From: Sphingomonas sp. Leaf34
GTDB lineage: Bacteria; Pseudomonadota; Alphaproteobacteria; Sphingomonadales; Sphingomonadaceae
NCBI RefSeq assembly: GCF_001421805.1
Contig: NZ_LMLC01000003.1
Coordinates: 186,236-250,235 of the forward strand
DNA length: 64,000 nt
Direction: 5' to 3'
This document shows positions 32,264 through 39,593 of this stretch, piece by piece. The position numbers were made by a program, and so were the translations under genes. The notes under the pieces are model-generated. The model was not told the DNA's origin and did no database searches. It worked only from the letters and a program-made list of their open reading frames with translations. Positions within the stretch are counted from its first letter, which is position 1, and every line of letters starts with the position of its first letter.

Positions 32264-32572
32264 ATGATTGACGCCTTGGGAAACATCACACTCAATCGCG
32301 CTGCTGACGAATATATCCCCTTGAGTTGGGTAGATGACCAGGGCGTAGAGATCGACATCAGCCAAGCGGACCTCCGCTTTATCGTAGACAAGGGCTTTAC
32401 CCTCGTCCCCGACCGCGATCCCAACAAGGCCAAAGGCCGGTTGCTCCACTTCACGGAACTTCACGCGCAGAGCCTAACCAAGCCGCGCCAATACGTCCTC
32501 CTGCTAACTCAGGGATCGGACAACACAGTTCTCCTAAGCGGCACGATCGATGCCACGGGGTTCAAGCCGTGA
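32264..32572 (+). CDS. Fibre-operon first protein, beta-rich
   Basis: This 102-aa protein starts at 32264, fixed by the promoter motif; an in-frame ATG at 32237 lies upstream of the motif and is rejected. The beta-rich sequence (NITLNRAADEYIPLSWVDDQG; YVLLLTQGSDNTVLLSGTID) resembles small tail-associated or adaptor domains. It is coupled by a 4-bp overlap to the collagen-like protein and probably helps attach fibres. Confidence 0.55.
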   Translation: MIDALGNITLNRAADEYIPLSWVDDQGVEIDISQADLRFIVDKGFTLVPDRDPNKAKGRLLHFTELHAQSLTKPRQYVLLLTQGSDNTVLLSGTIDATGFKP

Positions 32573-32766
32573 TCCAGATTCGAACTGTCCGTCAAACAAT
32601 TCAACTTCAAGGCAAGTTGGCTCCCAAACTCACAATCGGTTCGCAACCCTCGCAATCGATCAAGCTGGTGAGCAGCGGCCCGCCCGGGCCGCAAGGCGTT
32701 CGCGGCGAAACCGGCCTTTCCGGCACGGCTCTCATTCCAACAATCCTCGATGGAGGTAATTTCTAA
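32569..32766 (+). CDS. Collagen-like small fibre protein
   Basis: This 65-aa protein starts with GTG. A short N-terminal beta part is followed by GPPGPQGVRGETGLSG, a collagen-type Gly-X-Y run (about 42-57), and the end LDGGNF. The same LDGG-x-F ending occurs in the next protein, suggesting a shared tip or chaperone-recognition motif. It overlaps both neighbours by a few bases. Probably a minor fibre subunit. Confidence 0.6.
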   Translation: MIQIRTVRQTIQLQGKLAPKLTIGSQPSQSIKLVSSGPPGPQGVRGETGLSGTALIPTILDGGNF

Positions 32767-33626
32767 TGGCAACTACACTACGCATCAATCGTCGCGTCAC
32801 TGGCGCTGCCGGCGCTCCATCGAGCCTCAAGTCCGCCGAACTGGCCTATAACATGGTCGATGGCATCCTGTATGCTGGCTTTGGCGATGACGGAACAGGC
32901 ACCGCAACCAGCATCCGGGGCTTCGCGAAGGATGATTACGACGCCAAGCACCGCCTGCCCCTCAACGGAGCGTCCGGTCAGGTCCTCAGCGTAGACGCCA
33001 ACGGCAACCCCGTTTGGGGACCAGCGCCACAGACGGGAACCAATTACACGGCTGGATCGGGCATCACGATCAATAGTGGCACGATCGCCGCCGACACCGC
33101 CGTCGTGGCGACCGTTACAAGTGTGGGGCTCAAGGCCGATAAGGCATCGCCCACGTTTACAGGTACGCCAGCCGCTCCAACAGCATCAGCAGGTACGAAC
33201 ACCACGCAACTTGCGACGACCGCGTTTGTCAGCACGGCAGTCAGCCCTAAGGCCAACAGCGCCAGCCCTGCGTTCACCGGCACGCCAACGGCTCCAACGG
33301 CAACGTCGGCAACCAACAACACTCAGTTGGCGACTACGGCGTTCGTCGGCACGGCTATTAGCAACCTCATCGGTGGCGCGGGCGCGGCATACGATACGCT
33401 CAGCGAGCTACAGACGCTTATCCAGAACGACATGAGCGGCCTATCGGCGCTGACTACGACCGTTGACGGCAAGCTGACCAAGGCCAGCAACCTATCGGAC
33501 CTCACCGACTTTGCTGCCGCGCGCACCAATCTCAGCCTGGGCACGATGGCTGTTCAGAACGCATCGGCTGTGGCGATCACGGGCGGATCGATCAACGGCG
33601 TGACGTTGGACGGAGGCACATTCTAA
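32766..33626 (+). CDS. Tail fibre protein with repeat domain
   Basis: This 286-aa protein has a beta N-terminus (TLRINRRVTGAAGAPSSLKSAELAYN) typical of fibre attachment domains. Two copies of a SPTFTGTPAAPTASAGTNTT-type repeat, each followed by TQLATTAFV, lie at about 120-200; this is the classic phage tail-fibre repeat. Then come a coiled segment (LSELQTLIQNDMSGLSALTT) and the end GVTLDGGTF. It is directly followed by the second tailspike gene. Confidence 0.75.
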   Translation: MATTLRINRRVTGAAGAPSSLKSAELAYNMVDGILYAGFGDDGTGTATSIRGFAKDDYDAKHRLPLNGASGQVLSVDANGNPVWGPAPQTGTNYTAGSGITINSGTIAADTAVVATVTSVGLKADKASPTFTGTPAAPTASAGTNTTQLATTAFVSTAVSPKANSASPAFTGTPTAPTATSATNNTQLATTAFVGTAISNLIGGAGAAYDTLSELQTLIQNDMSGLSALTTTVDGKLTKASNLSDLTDFAAARTNLSLGTMAVQNASAVAITGGSINGVTLDGGTF

Positions 33627-36035
33627 ATGGGTCGCAACTCCACTATCCGTTTCATCAGGACAACACGGGCAAACCTGAACGCGCAAGCTACTGCTCTCGC
33701 GCTGCTCGCGGGTGAGCCCTACTTTATCACGGACGAGAACCGTTACGCGGTTGGTACGGGCACCAGCAGCTATCAGACATTCGCCAAACAAGGCGAAGCC
33801 GAGCAAGCCGTCCGCAATGCTCCCCTCAAGTCCGAACCCAGCAGCGCCGATCAAATCGTGTTGTTGGACTCGAACTCTGCGACGACAAAGAGCGTGCGCT
33901 TCGACAGTCTGAAGACCGCTGCCGCTCAGCCACTGCGCAAGCCGTCGGTGCTATTCTACTATGGCTACCCCATTGGCTTTAAGGGCATCTGGGAGACCAA
34001 CGCGGTCATCGACGCGATGTCCAAGTATCAGGTTTATGTCTGCGGTGCGGGGTATGAGAATCCAGATCAGGAGGTTTACGCCTCCACTGTTCAGATCATT
34101 AACGGGCTCAGGACGCGCGGTACGAAGGTTTATGGCTACGTCCGCATGGGACCCAGCAACACCGATGCGCAGCGGAAAACCGCAATCGACCGCTGGGCGA
34201 CGATCGGCGTCGATGGCATTTTTCTAGATGAGTACGGGTTTGATTTTGCTGTTACGCGCAGTCAGCAGATTGATATTGTGGGCTACGTCCACGGCAAACA
34301 GCTACCTGCGACGGCCAACAGTTGGATTTTTGAAGAGGCTGTCGTTGATACCAAAGCGCAGTTGCCTTGGTCGTCCGACGATGCGCGGTATCAGCGTTTC
34401 GTTCAGTACAACCCGAACGACTTGCCCAGTCCGCTTCGCGCTGGCGACAACTACCTAGTTGAGAATTTCGCATACGACCGCAACGGCGTCACGAACAAGT
34501 TCAGCGCGCAGGAGCGTTTTGAACTGATCCGCCAGCGGAACAAGAACCGTGCTGCGCCTCTAGCTTTGTGGGCGCTTACCGTCCTGCCCGAGAGCAGCCC
34601 CGGCGTACTCGATACCTCCAAGATGGGATCACTGACGCTCGATCAGGCCACTCACTATATTGCCGCGAACGCGTGGATGTACGACATCGACCTCCTGGGT
34701 GTTGCGGGCGGTTCGATTGGCAGCAGTTCCATGGTTATTGAAGCCAATATCCCCGGCTTGCCAGTTGCGGTGAACATCTCCAGCCTCGCCACATATCAGC
34801 CGGTCAACAACCTCGTCACGGAGGTATTCACCCGACGTTTGAGCCCGTCCTATCAGCTTACCGTAACGAACTCATCGACGGCGCAAACTGCCTCGGTCAC
34901 GAACGATTATGGCGCAGTCATTAGCAACACGCCGGGAACTTCCACCAGCGGCGGAACTGGTGCGAAGGGAGATAAGGGCGACACCGGAGCAATGGGACCG
35001 CAAGGTATCCAAGGCATTCAGGGCATCAAAGGCGATACCGGCGCGACCGGTGCGACAGGCACGAATGGTACCAACGGAGCCAAGGGAGATACTGGCGCGC
35101 AAGGTATCCAAGGCGTCAAAGGCGACAAGGGCGACACCGGAGCGACGGGCGCAACAGGTGCCAGTGGCGTGGCAACCGCCGCCGGTGACAACAATCAGAT
35201 CCAGCTAAACGCCAATGGCAAACTGGGTGCGAGCTATTTGGCTTTTGATCCGGCAACCGGCATCATGGACATTGGCGGTGGTGCGAAATTGCGTGGAGCG
35301 AACCCGGCGCAGCACGGCATTCTCCAAGTCAGCGACCCTTACGCTCTGGCACCGTGGCGCGCACTCGGACCTCACGCCGGTTATACCAGCACCCGCGAAT
35401 GGCAGCCTGTGACTGGAACGACGGTTTACAACAAAGCCATGTCCACTGCCGCAACGGGAACGGCCACCACCCAAAACATCAGCAATAGCCGATGGCTCGC
35501 AGAACCCGCGCTCAACTATGTGGCGGCGGCAACGGCTGGAACGCAGGCCACGTTCAACGTGACCAATGCGGTTGTGACAAGCAGCACCGCGAACACAGGC
35601 GGCTGGCTTGTTACGATCCGCATGAGCGTGAAAAACTGGGCGGCTGGCAAGCGTTGGTTCGTAGGTATGGCAATGAGCACCGCCACACCGGGCAACGTCG
35701 AGCCCAGCAGCATGACGAACATCTTCGGCATCGGCTGCGATAGTACGGACAATAACGCCTACCAGATGTCGCGTGGCACCGGCTCGGTTACAAAAACGTC
35801 CATCACCGTGCCGGGCGATCTCGGTGGCGAGAATGTGACGTTCTCGTTCAAGTGTAATCCCGGCTCCACGCAGATGTTCAGCGGCCTGAACCAAGGCGGT
35901 TTCGCTTACGCACACAGCACCATCGGTACAGCGGGCCTTTGGTATCCAGTCGCTTGGGTCAGCAACGCGGCCTCGGCCACCACGATCACGCTGAGTATGA
36001 ACCGCGTTTACGTGGAATACCTGACGGATTTCTAA
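33627..36035 (+). CDS. Tailspike/fibre with glycosidase-like domain and long collagen-like region (paralogue 2)
   Basis: This 802-aa protein has an N-terminal attachment domain ([20 protein letters not shown]) and an enzyme-like domain (about 108-410) with [28 protein letters not shown] and [13 protein letters not shown]. The middle and C-terminal part of the protein at 23480 is closely similar over this region. A collagen-like Gly-X-Y stretch of about 70 residues follows (about 444-513). A C-terminal beta domain (about 540-802) is absent from paralogue 1. It is a probable receptor-binding or polysaccharide-degrading spike. Confidence 0.75.
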   Translation: MGRNSTIRFIRTTRANLNAQATALALLAGEPYFITDENRYAVGTGTSSYQTFAKQGEAEQAVRNAPLKSEPSSADQIVLLDSNSATTKSVRFDSLKTAAAQPLRKPSVLFYYGYPIGFKGIWETNAVIDAMSKYQVYVCGAGYENPDQEVYASTVQIINGLRTRGTKVYGYVRMGPSNTDAQRKTAIDRWATIGVDGIFLDEYGFDFAVTRSQQIDIVGYVHGKQLPATANSWIFEEAVVDTKAQLPWSSDDARYQRFVQYNPNDLPSPLRAGDNYLVENFAYDRNGVTNKFSAQERFELIRQRNKNRAAPLALWALTVLPESSPGVLDTSKMGSLTLDQATHYIAANAWMYDIDLLGVAGGSIGSSSMVIEANIPGLPVAVNISSLATYQPVNNLVTEVFTRRLSPSYQLTVTNSSTAQTASVTNDYGAVISNTPGTSTSGGTGAKGDKGDTGAMGPQGIQGIQGIKGDTGATGATGTNGTNGAKGDTGAQGIQGVKGDKGDTGATGATGASGVATAAGDNNQIQLNANGKLGASYLAFDPATGIMDIGGGAKLRGANPAQHGILQVSDPYALAPWRALGPHAGYTSTREWQPVTGTTVYNKAMSTAATGTATTQNISNSRWLAEPALNYVAAATAGTQATFNVTNAVVTSSTANTGGWLVTIRMSVKNWAAGKRWFVGMAMSTATPGNVEPSSMTNIFGIGCDSTDNNAYQMSRGTGSVTKTSITVPGDLGGENVTFSFKCNPGSTQMFSGLNQGGFAYAHSTIGTAGLWYPVAWVSNAASATTITLSMNRVYVEYLTDF

Positions 36036-36093
36036 CCGAGACCGATTTCGCATAACCCTTGCCGAATCATGTTCCCTTTTTGTACCACGAGAC

Positions 36094-36306
36094 ATGGACG
36101 GTTTCACTACCCTGGCTCATTACGTGAAGGCCCGCGCCGATATGCGGGTAAAGTGCAGGTGTGGCCGGGAGGTCAATCTGCCATCAGCCACGCTTGGGGC
36201 GATGTTCGGCGCTTGGCTGACCATCGAGCAAGCCACAGCACGGCTGAAATGTAAGCGATGCTTTCAACGCGGAGCAGCCACCGTAAGCCCGTCACATGGC
36301 CGCTGA
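36094..36306 (+). CDS. Small zinc-finger-like protein A
   Basis: This 70-aa protein has CRCGREV (about 21) and CKRC (about 53), a C-x-C...C-x2-C arrangement able to hold one zinc. The helical middle is LGAMFGAWLTIEQATARL. Its 3' end overlaps the start of a similar protein by 11 bp. Com-like zinc proteins regulate translation in Mu-like phages, but similarity here is only in the cysteine pattern. Confidence 0.5.
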   Translation: MDGFTTLAHYVKARADMRVKCRCGREVNLPSATLGAMFGAWLTIEQATARLKCKRCFQRGAATVSPSHGR

Positions 36307-36505
36307 CCGACTGCTCATCGACCTGTTGGAAGGCAACACACACGCCAACATCCGATGCCGCTGTCACCGAGTCGTTACGTGGCGCAGCAGGGAGTTGATT
36401 GAGAAATTCGGTCAGGATGCCACCGTACACAAAGCGCAAACGCGCATGATCTGCCAGCAGTGCCGTTGCCGGGGCTGGGCACGGATCGAGCCAGCGCAAC
36501 GCTAG
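36296..36505 (+). CDS. Small zinc-finger-like protein B
   Basis: This 69-aa protein has the same layout as its upstream neighbour: IRCRCHRVVTW (about 19-29), a helix, then CQQCRCRGWA (about 52-61). The pair looks like a tandem duplication that has diverged. A regulatory or Com-like role is possible. No promoter motif of the TAAATA type precedes either gene. Confidence 0.5.
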   Translation: MAADRLLIDLLEGNTHANIRCRCHRVVTWRSRELIEKFGQDATVHKAQTRMICQQCRCRGWARIEPAQR

Positions 36506-36543
36506 TCATCCTCGCCAGCCAACCTTGATTCTATCTGAGGTTA

Positions 36544-36589
36544 AACACTTTCACGATTTTTCACGGAAACTCATGTTACCCAAAGTGTT
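36544..36589. promoter_or_regulatory. Inverted repeat AACACTTT/AAAGTGTT before the last phage gene
   Basis: Two perfect 8-bp half-sites are 30 bp apart, and a direct repeat TTTCACG lies between them. The spacing suits a looping or paired operator upstream of the gene at 36620. Confidence 0.4.
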
Positions 36590-36619
36590 CCTAAAACAGG
36601 AGTATTTTGGGAGCGGCGC

Positions 36620-36829
36620 GTGACCAGTCTGATTCACGAAGAACCATCTGATGTGAAAGCCGAAGCAGGCAGCGTTCACATTTCTGGTCCGGGCGGAGTT
36701 GTGGTCAGCCTAAGCGTCGAAGCTGCCGAGGAAACGTCCGAGCGCATTCTTCAATGCGCGCTTGAGGCTCGCGGCCAACAAATCTTAGGCGAGGGCTGTT
36801 GCCACGCGGCTAAAAAAAAGCCCCAATAG
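36620..36829 (+). CDS. Small protein at the prophage right end
   Basis: This 69-aa protein starts with GTG, with GGGAGC upstream. It has a beta-rich first half (VHISGPGGVVVSLSVEAAEE), a helix, and CCHAAKKK at the end. It is the last gene before the first att-like repeat at 36858, the usual place for integration-linked or lysogenic genes. No family recognised. Confidence 0.45.
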   Translation: MTSLIHEEPSDVKAEAGSVHISGPGGVVVSLSVEAAEETSERILQCALEARGQQILGEGCCHAAKKKPQ

Positions 36830-36857
36830 CCTCGGAAAACCGCGGAAAACTCTGGTG

Positions 36858-36880
36858 TTGACTCCTATAACGCGCGGGTC
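36858..36880. repeat. att-like repeat R1, probable right end of the prophage
   Basis: This is a 23-bp core beginning TTGACTCCTATAACG and ending GGGTC. It differs from R2 and R4 by one base. The right arm is identical to that of R2 for 19 bp. Core ends TGACTCC and GGGTCA form an imperfect dyad, as in recombinase core sites. Confidence 0.7.
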
Positions 36881-36909
36881 AGAAGCGTGTCGCCGTTAAC
36901 CAAACTCTG

Positions 36910-37626
36910 CTACGGTAAATTTCGTGCAATCTCCGAGCATCTTTCGAACATCGCGCCGATAAAGTCGGCTATTCCGAAATAGTATCGTTGAGTAGGCAAT
37001 TCTAACGAACTAATTTCTTCTCCAGCATGCGGTGCAAAAAAGGCGGACTGAGCTAAGCTCTGACCAACTAATCCCGAATGCTTGATGGCATTATTGACGC
37101 GGCGGCACTCGTCCGCGTCGGGAAATGAGTCAAGCGCGGGAAGATCGACGCCGCACGCCTGAAACCCGGCTTGGATGTCTGGCCATCTATGACTGCCCGC
37201 CGCAGGAAGCGCTAATAAGGCTCTTAGCTCAGTCAGCCCCCTATTCAGATTTTTCTCCGCGAACGCCCATGCAGCCACAGTCGTAACTTCGTCTGCGTAT
37301 CGCGATATGGCTTCGACTTCCATCTCACCGGAAATTACGCCATCGCTGGCCCGAGACCACATGATCTGGAACAACTCCACCTCATCCTCGTCTTGAGGCT
37401 CAACCCAACTTCGGATCTCCTTCGAACGCTCCTTTAAAGCTTCACGTCGCCGCAGCACGTCCGAATATGCAGCTTGGTTGAAAAGAGCGAGGTTCTCCAA
37501 CTCCCAATGCGCTGTGTGCCACACGTTCTGAAACGGCGGAATCATGTCCATAATCCGAATGTCTAGCGGCGCCATGCCGCCATGAACTACTGGCCACTGC
37601 ATCGGTGACAAAATCGGGTGCCGCAT
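36910..37626 (-). CDS. HEPN-like protein, putative defence cassette gene
   Basis: This 238-aa protein sits alone between repeats R1 and R2. The ATG at 37626 has GGAGGG 4-5 nt upstream; the frame also runs into R2. It is mostly helical, with an acidic central part (VEPQDEDEVELFQIMW). Near the C-terminus RVNNAIKH (Arg176 to His183) gives an R-x6-H motif, the catalytic signature of HEPN ribonucleases, in a helical context. An abortive-infection or toxin role is inferred; membership rests on this motif only. Confidence 0.45.
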   Translation of the reverse strand: MRHPILSPMQWPVVHGGMAPLDIRIMDMIPPFQNVWHTAHWELENLALFNQAAYSDVLRRREALKERSKEIRSWVEPQDEDEVELFQIMWSRASDGVISGEMEVEAISRYADEVTTVAAWAFAEKNLNRGLTELRALLALPAAGSHRWPDIQAGFQACGVDLPALDSFPDADECRRVNNAIKHSGLVGQSLAQSAFFAPHAGEEISSLELPTQRYYFGIADFIGAMFERCSEIARNLP

Positions 37627-37689
37627 TATCCCTCCACTTTTGTAGCGGGGTCTACGAGATAGCTGCGAAAAGCAACGATCTATCTCAAC

Positions 37690-37712
37690 TTGACTCCTAT
37701 AACGCACGGGTC
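37690..37712. repeat. att-like repeat R2
   Basis: The core is identical to R4 over 23 bp. It separates the HEPN-like cassette from the McrA-like cassette. The stop of the McrA-like gene lies 22 bp to its right. Confidence 0.75.
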
Positions 37713-37734
37713 GGCAGCGTGTCGCCGTTAACCA

Positions 37735-38760
37735 TCAATGGGTCAGCAGTGCCTTTAACTCCGCCACCGTAAGCCATGGTTTCGCCTTGTGGATAACCCG
37801 ATGGCAATTGGAGCAAACCAGGGCCAAGTCGTCGGGCGCGGTCTCGTCACCTTCGACCATCGCGTGGACCGGATTGGTATGATGCGCCTCGATAAAGCCG
37901 TATCCACGCGGGCCATACGTGGCAACGAAGTCAAATCCGCACGCCTCACATTCTAATTTGCCGTGAGCTTTGAGAGCAGCGGACTTCCTGATTGCGACGA
38001 CCTTTCGATCGCGCTCCAGCGTCCGGTGAAGGCGATAACTTACTTTTCCTTCTTTGGCCTTGTAGCTTTGGACCTCATCCAAGGTGTCCTCGTCCATTCT
38101 GGCGAACGTGCTTTCGCGGATCGCTTCAGCAGCTACAGCGAGGTCTTGAGGCTTTCCGAAGAATTCGGCCCAAATGGCTTTATCCAGCTTGCTCGCTCCG
38201 CCGAGCCCCTTACCCCCTTTGCTCGTGAACGCAGGGTCAACGCTGCGGAAGTTCATCATCTTCATGATGACGCCGCTCGGATTGCGGTAGGTGGTCAAGC
38301 CGACCTCTGTCGCCATTTGACGTAGAAGGGCCGACACCTCAGTCACATCTGGATGACTGACGCCTGGATCCCGCCCCTTGTGCTTCACGTATAAGTCGAG
38401 AGCGAGGATCACCTGGTCGCGGGTCCAAAGCGGGTTCTTCAGCTTTTCGGTGATGGCCAGCTTCGAACCCTCGGGGGCATCAAATGTGAAGCCCTCTCTG
38501 AGCAAAGGCCGGATCGACGGCTGACCGCCGTAAAACTCGTCGGACTCGAGGGCGCCAGTCTGTCCAGGCAGGTAGCCAAACGCAGCGCCAACTATCGCTT
38601 TGCTGTCGTAGCTGCGACCTTCGTGCCAGACCAGATGGGTGCGAGCTTCCCTAAATCCATATTTCTCAAGGAAAGCGGCTCGCCCGATGCCGTCGTGCTC
38701 AGCCATGGCAGAGAGAACGCTGTCGCGCGTTATCGAAGTCGGTTTCCGTTCGATTGGCAT
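37735..38760 (-). CDS. McrA-like HNH restriction endonuclease (type IV-like)
   Basis: This 341-aa protein has an N-terminal ScoMcrA-like head domain (about 5-95) recognisable by LVWHEGRSYDSKAIVGAAFGY and a GGQPSIRPLL segment. A helical linker follows. The C-terminal HNH domain has zinc Cys271/Cys274 and Cys316/Cys319, with catalytic EAHHTNPVHA (about 291-300) and CHRVIH. Such enzymes cut DNA with modified bases or sulfur. It is the only gene between repeats R2 and R3, on the minus strand, with no methylase partner, which fits modification-dependent restriction. Confidence 0.82.
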   Translation of the reverse strand: MPIERKPTSITRDSVLSAMAEHDGIGRAAFLEKYGFREARTHLVWHEGRSYDSKAIVGAAFGYLPGQTGALESDEFYGGQPSIRPLLREGFTFDAPEGSKLAITEKLKNPLWTRDQVILALDLYVKHKGRDPGVSHPDVTEVSALLRQMATEVGLTTYRNPSGVIMKMMNFRSVDPAFTSKGGKGLGGASKLDKAIWAEFFGKPQDLAVAAEAIRESTFARMDEDTLDEVQSYKAKEGKVSYRLHRTLERDRKVVAIRKSAALKAHGKLECEACGFDFVATYGPRGYGFIEAHHTNPVHAMVEGDETAPDDLALVCSNCHRVIHKAKPWLTVAELKALLTH

Positions 38761-38868
38761 TGCTGGCCCTACCTATCCTACTTTTATAGGTTCTAACCTT
38801 TACGCCTCGCGAGTGTCCAACCGTAGCTATCACGGACGCAGCCGCGCAAAACTGCGGGAAATCAGGGC

Positions 38869-38891
38869 TTGACTCCTACAACGCACGGGTC
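38869..38891. repeat. att-like repeat R3
   Basis: The core has one change (CTACAACG). The left arm (CCGCGCAAAACTGC) closely resembles that of R4 (CCGCGCAAATCTGC), so the unit is longer than the core. The region 38761-39051 holds this repeat and no gene. Confidence 0.75.
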
Positions 38892-39051
38892 AGGGCGTTG
38901 TAGCCGTAGCCTACTGCCGCGCGATTTTCTCGAACGTCCGCTGACGCCCACTTGCGGACATTCCACGGGCCGGGGTGACTGCGGGTTACGCGCCAGTTAG
39001 GTGAGACTGCTAATAGCGATCGAAAGTCGATCAGCCTTCAGGAGAGTGTCT

Positions 39052-39450
39052 GTGCTTTTTCACACCATGGTCGGATCGAATGACATCGAACGGTCAAAGC
39101 GCTTCTACGACACGGTGCTCGCCACCCTGGGTGCAGGCGAAGGAACGCGGAACATCGCCGACAGCGGCCATGCCCGTCTGATCTACAACAATGGTAACGG
39201 AACCAACTTCATCGTCAGCCAGCCGATCAACGACGAACCGGCAAGCGTCGCTAACGGCAGCACCGTTGCCTTTTCCTGCGACTCGCCCGAACAGGTGAAG
39301 CAGCTTCACGATACCGCCGTTGCCGCTGGCGGGACCTCGATAGAAGCTCCGCCGGGACCGCGCGAAACTGCCTCCATGGGCACCATCGAGCTGGCCTATT
39401 TTCGTGACCCCGACGGCAACAAATTGTGCGGAATTCATTTTCCTGCCTGA
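39052..39450 (+). CDS. VOC-superfamily (glyoxalase/dioxygenase-like) protein
   Basis: This 132-aa protein starts with GTG 7 nt after AGGAG; the frame opens at 39001. The N-terminal LFHTMVGSNDIERSKRFYD and C-terminal ELAYFRDPDGNKLCGIHF are the classic halves of a VOC metal-binding fold. It may be a lyase, dioxygenase or resistance protein; the substrate cannot be told. It is the only gene between repeats R3 and R4 and is read in the opposite direction to the other two cassettes. Confidence 0.8.
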   Translation: MLFHTMVGSNDIERSKRFYDTVLATLGAGEGTRNIADSGHARLIYNNGNGTNFIVSQPINDEPASVANGSTVAFSCDSPEQVKQLHDTAVAAGGTSIEAPPGPRETASMGTIELAYFRDPDGNKLCGIHFPA

Positions 39451-39570
39451 TTCGTTCGATACGGGTCCGCTTCTGTCGATAGCGGACCCCGATCATGCGA
39501 TCCCGCGAAGATCCGCTTTCCTCCAATCCCGGACATTCAGTGGCCGCGCAAATCTGCCAAAAATAAGGGT

Positions 39571-39593
39571 TTGACTCCTATAACGCACGGGTC
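39571..39593. repeat. att-like repeat R4 at the truncated comEC end
   Basis: The 23-bp core contains the comEC stop codon (TAG on the minus strand at 39580). To its right the sequence is comEC coding DNA. It is the innermost junction between accessory DNA and chromosome. Confidence 0.82.

Noticed and set aside
36858..39593. Integron gene-cassette array
   Set aside because: The repeats lack the RYYYAAC/GTTRRRY ends and the foldable arms of attC, and no integron integrase is visible. A recombinase att-type explanation fits better.
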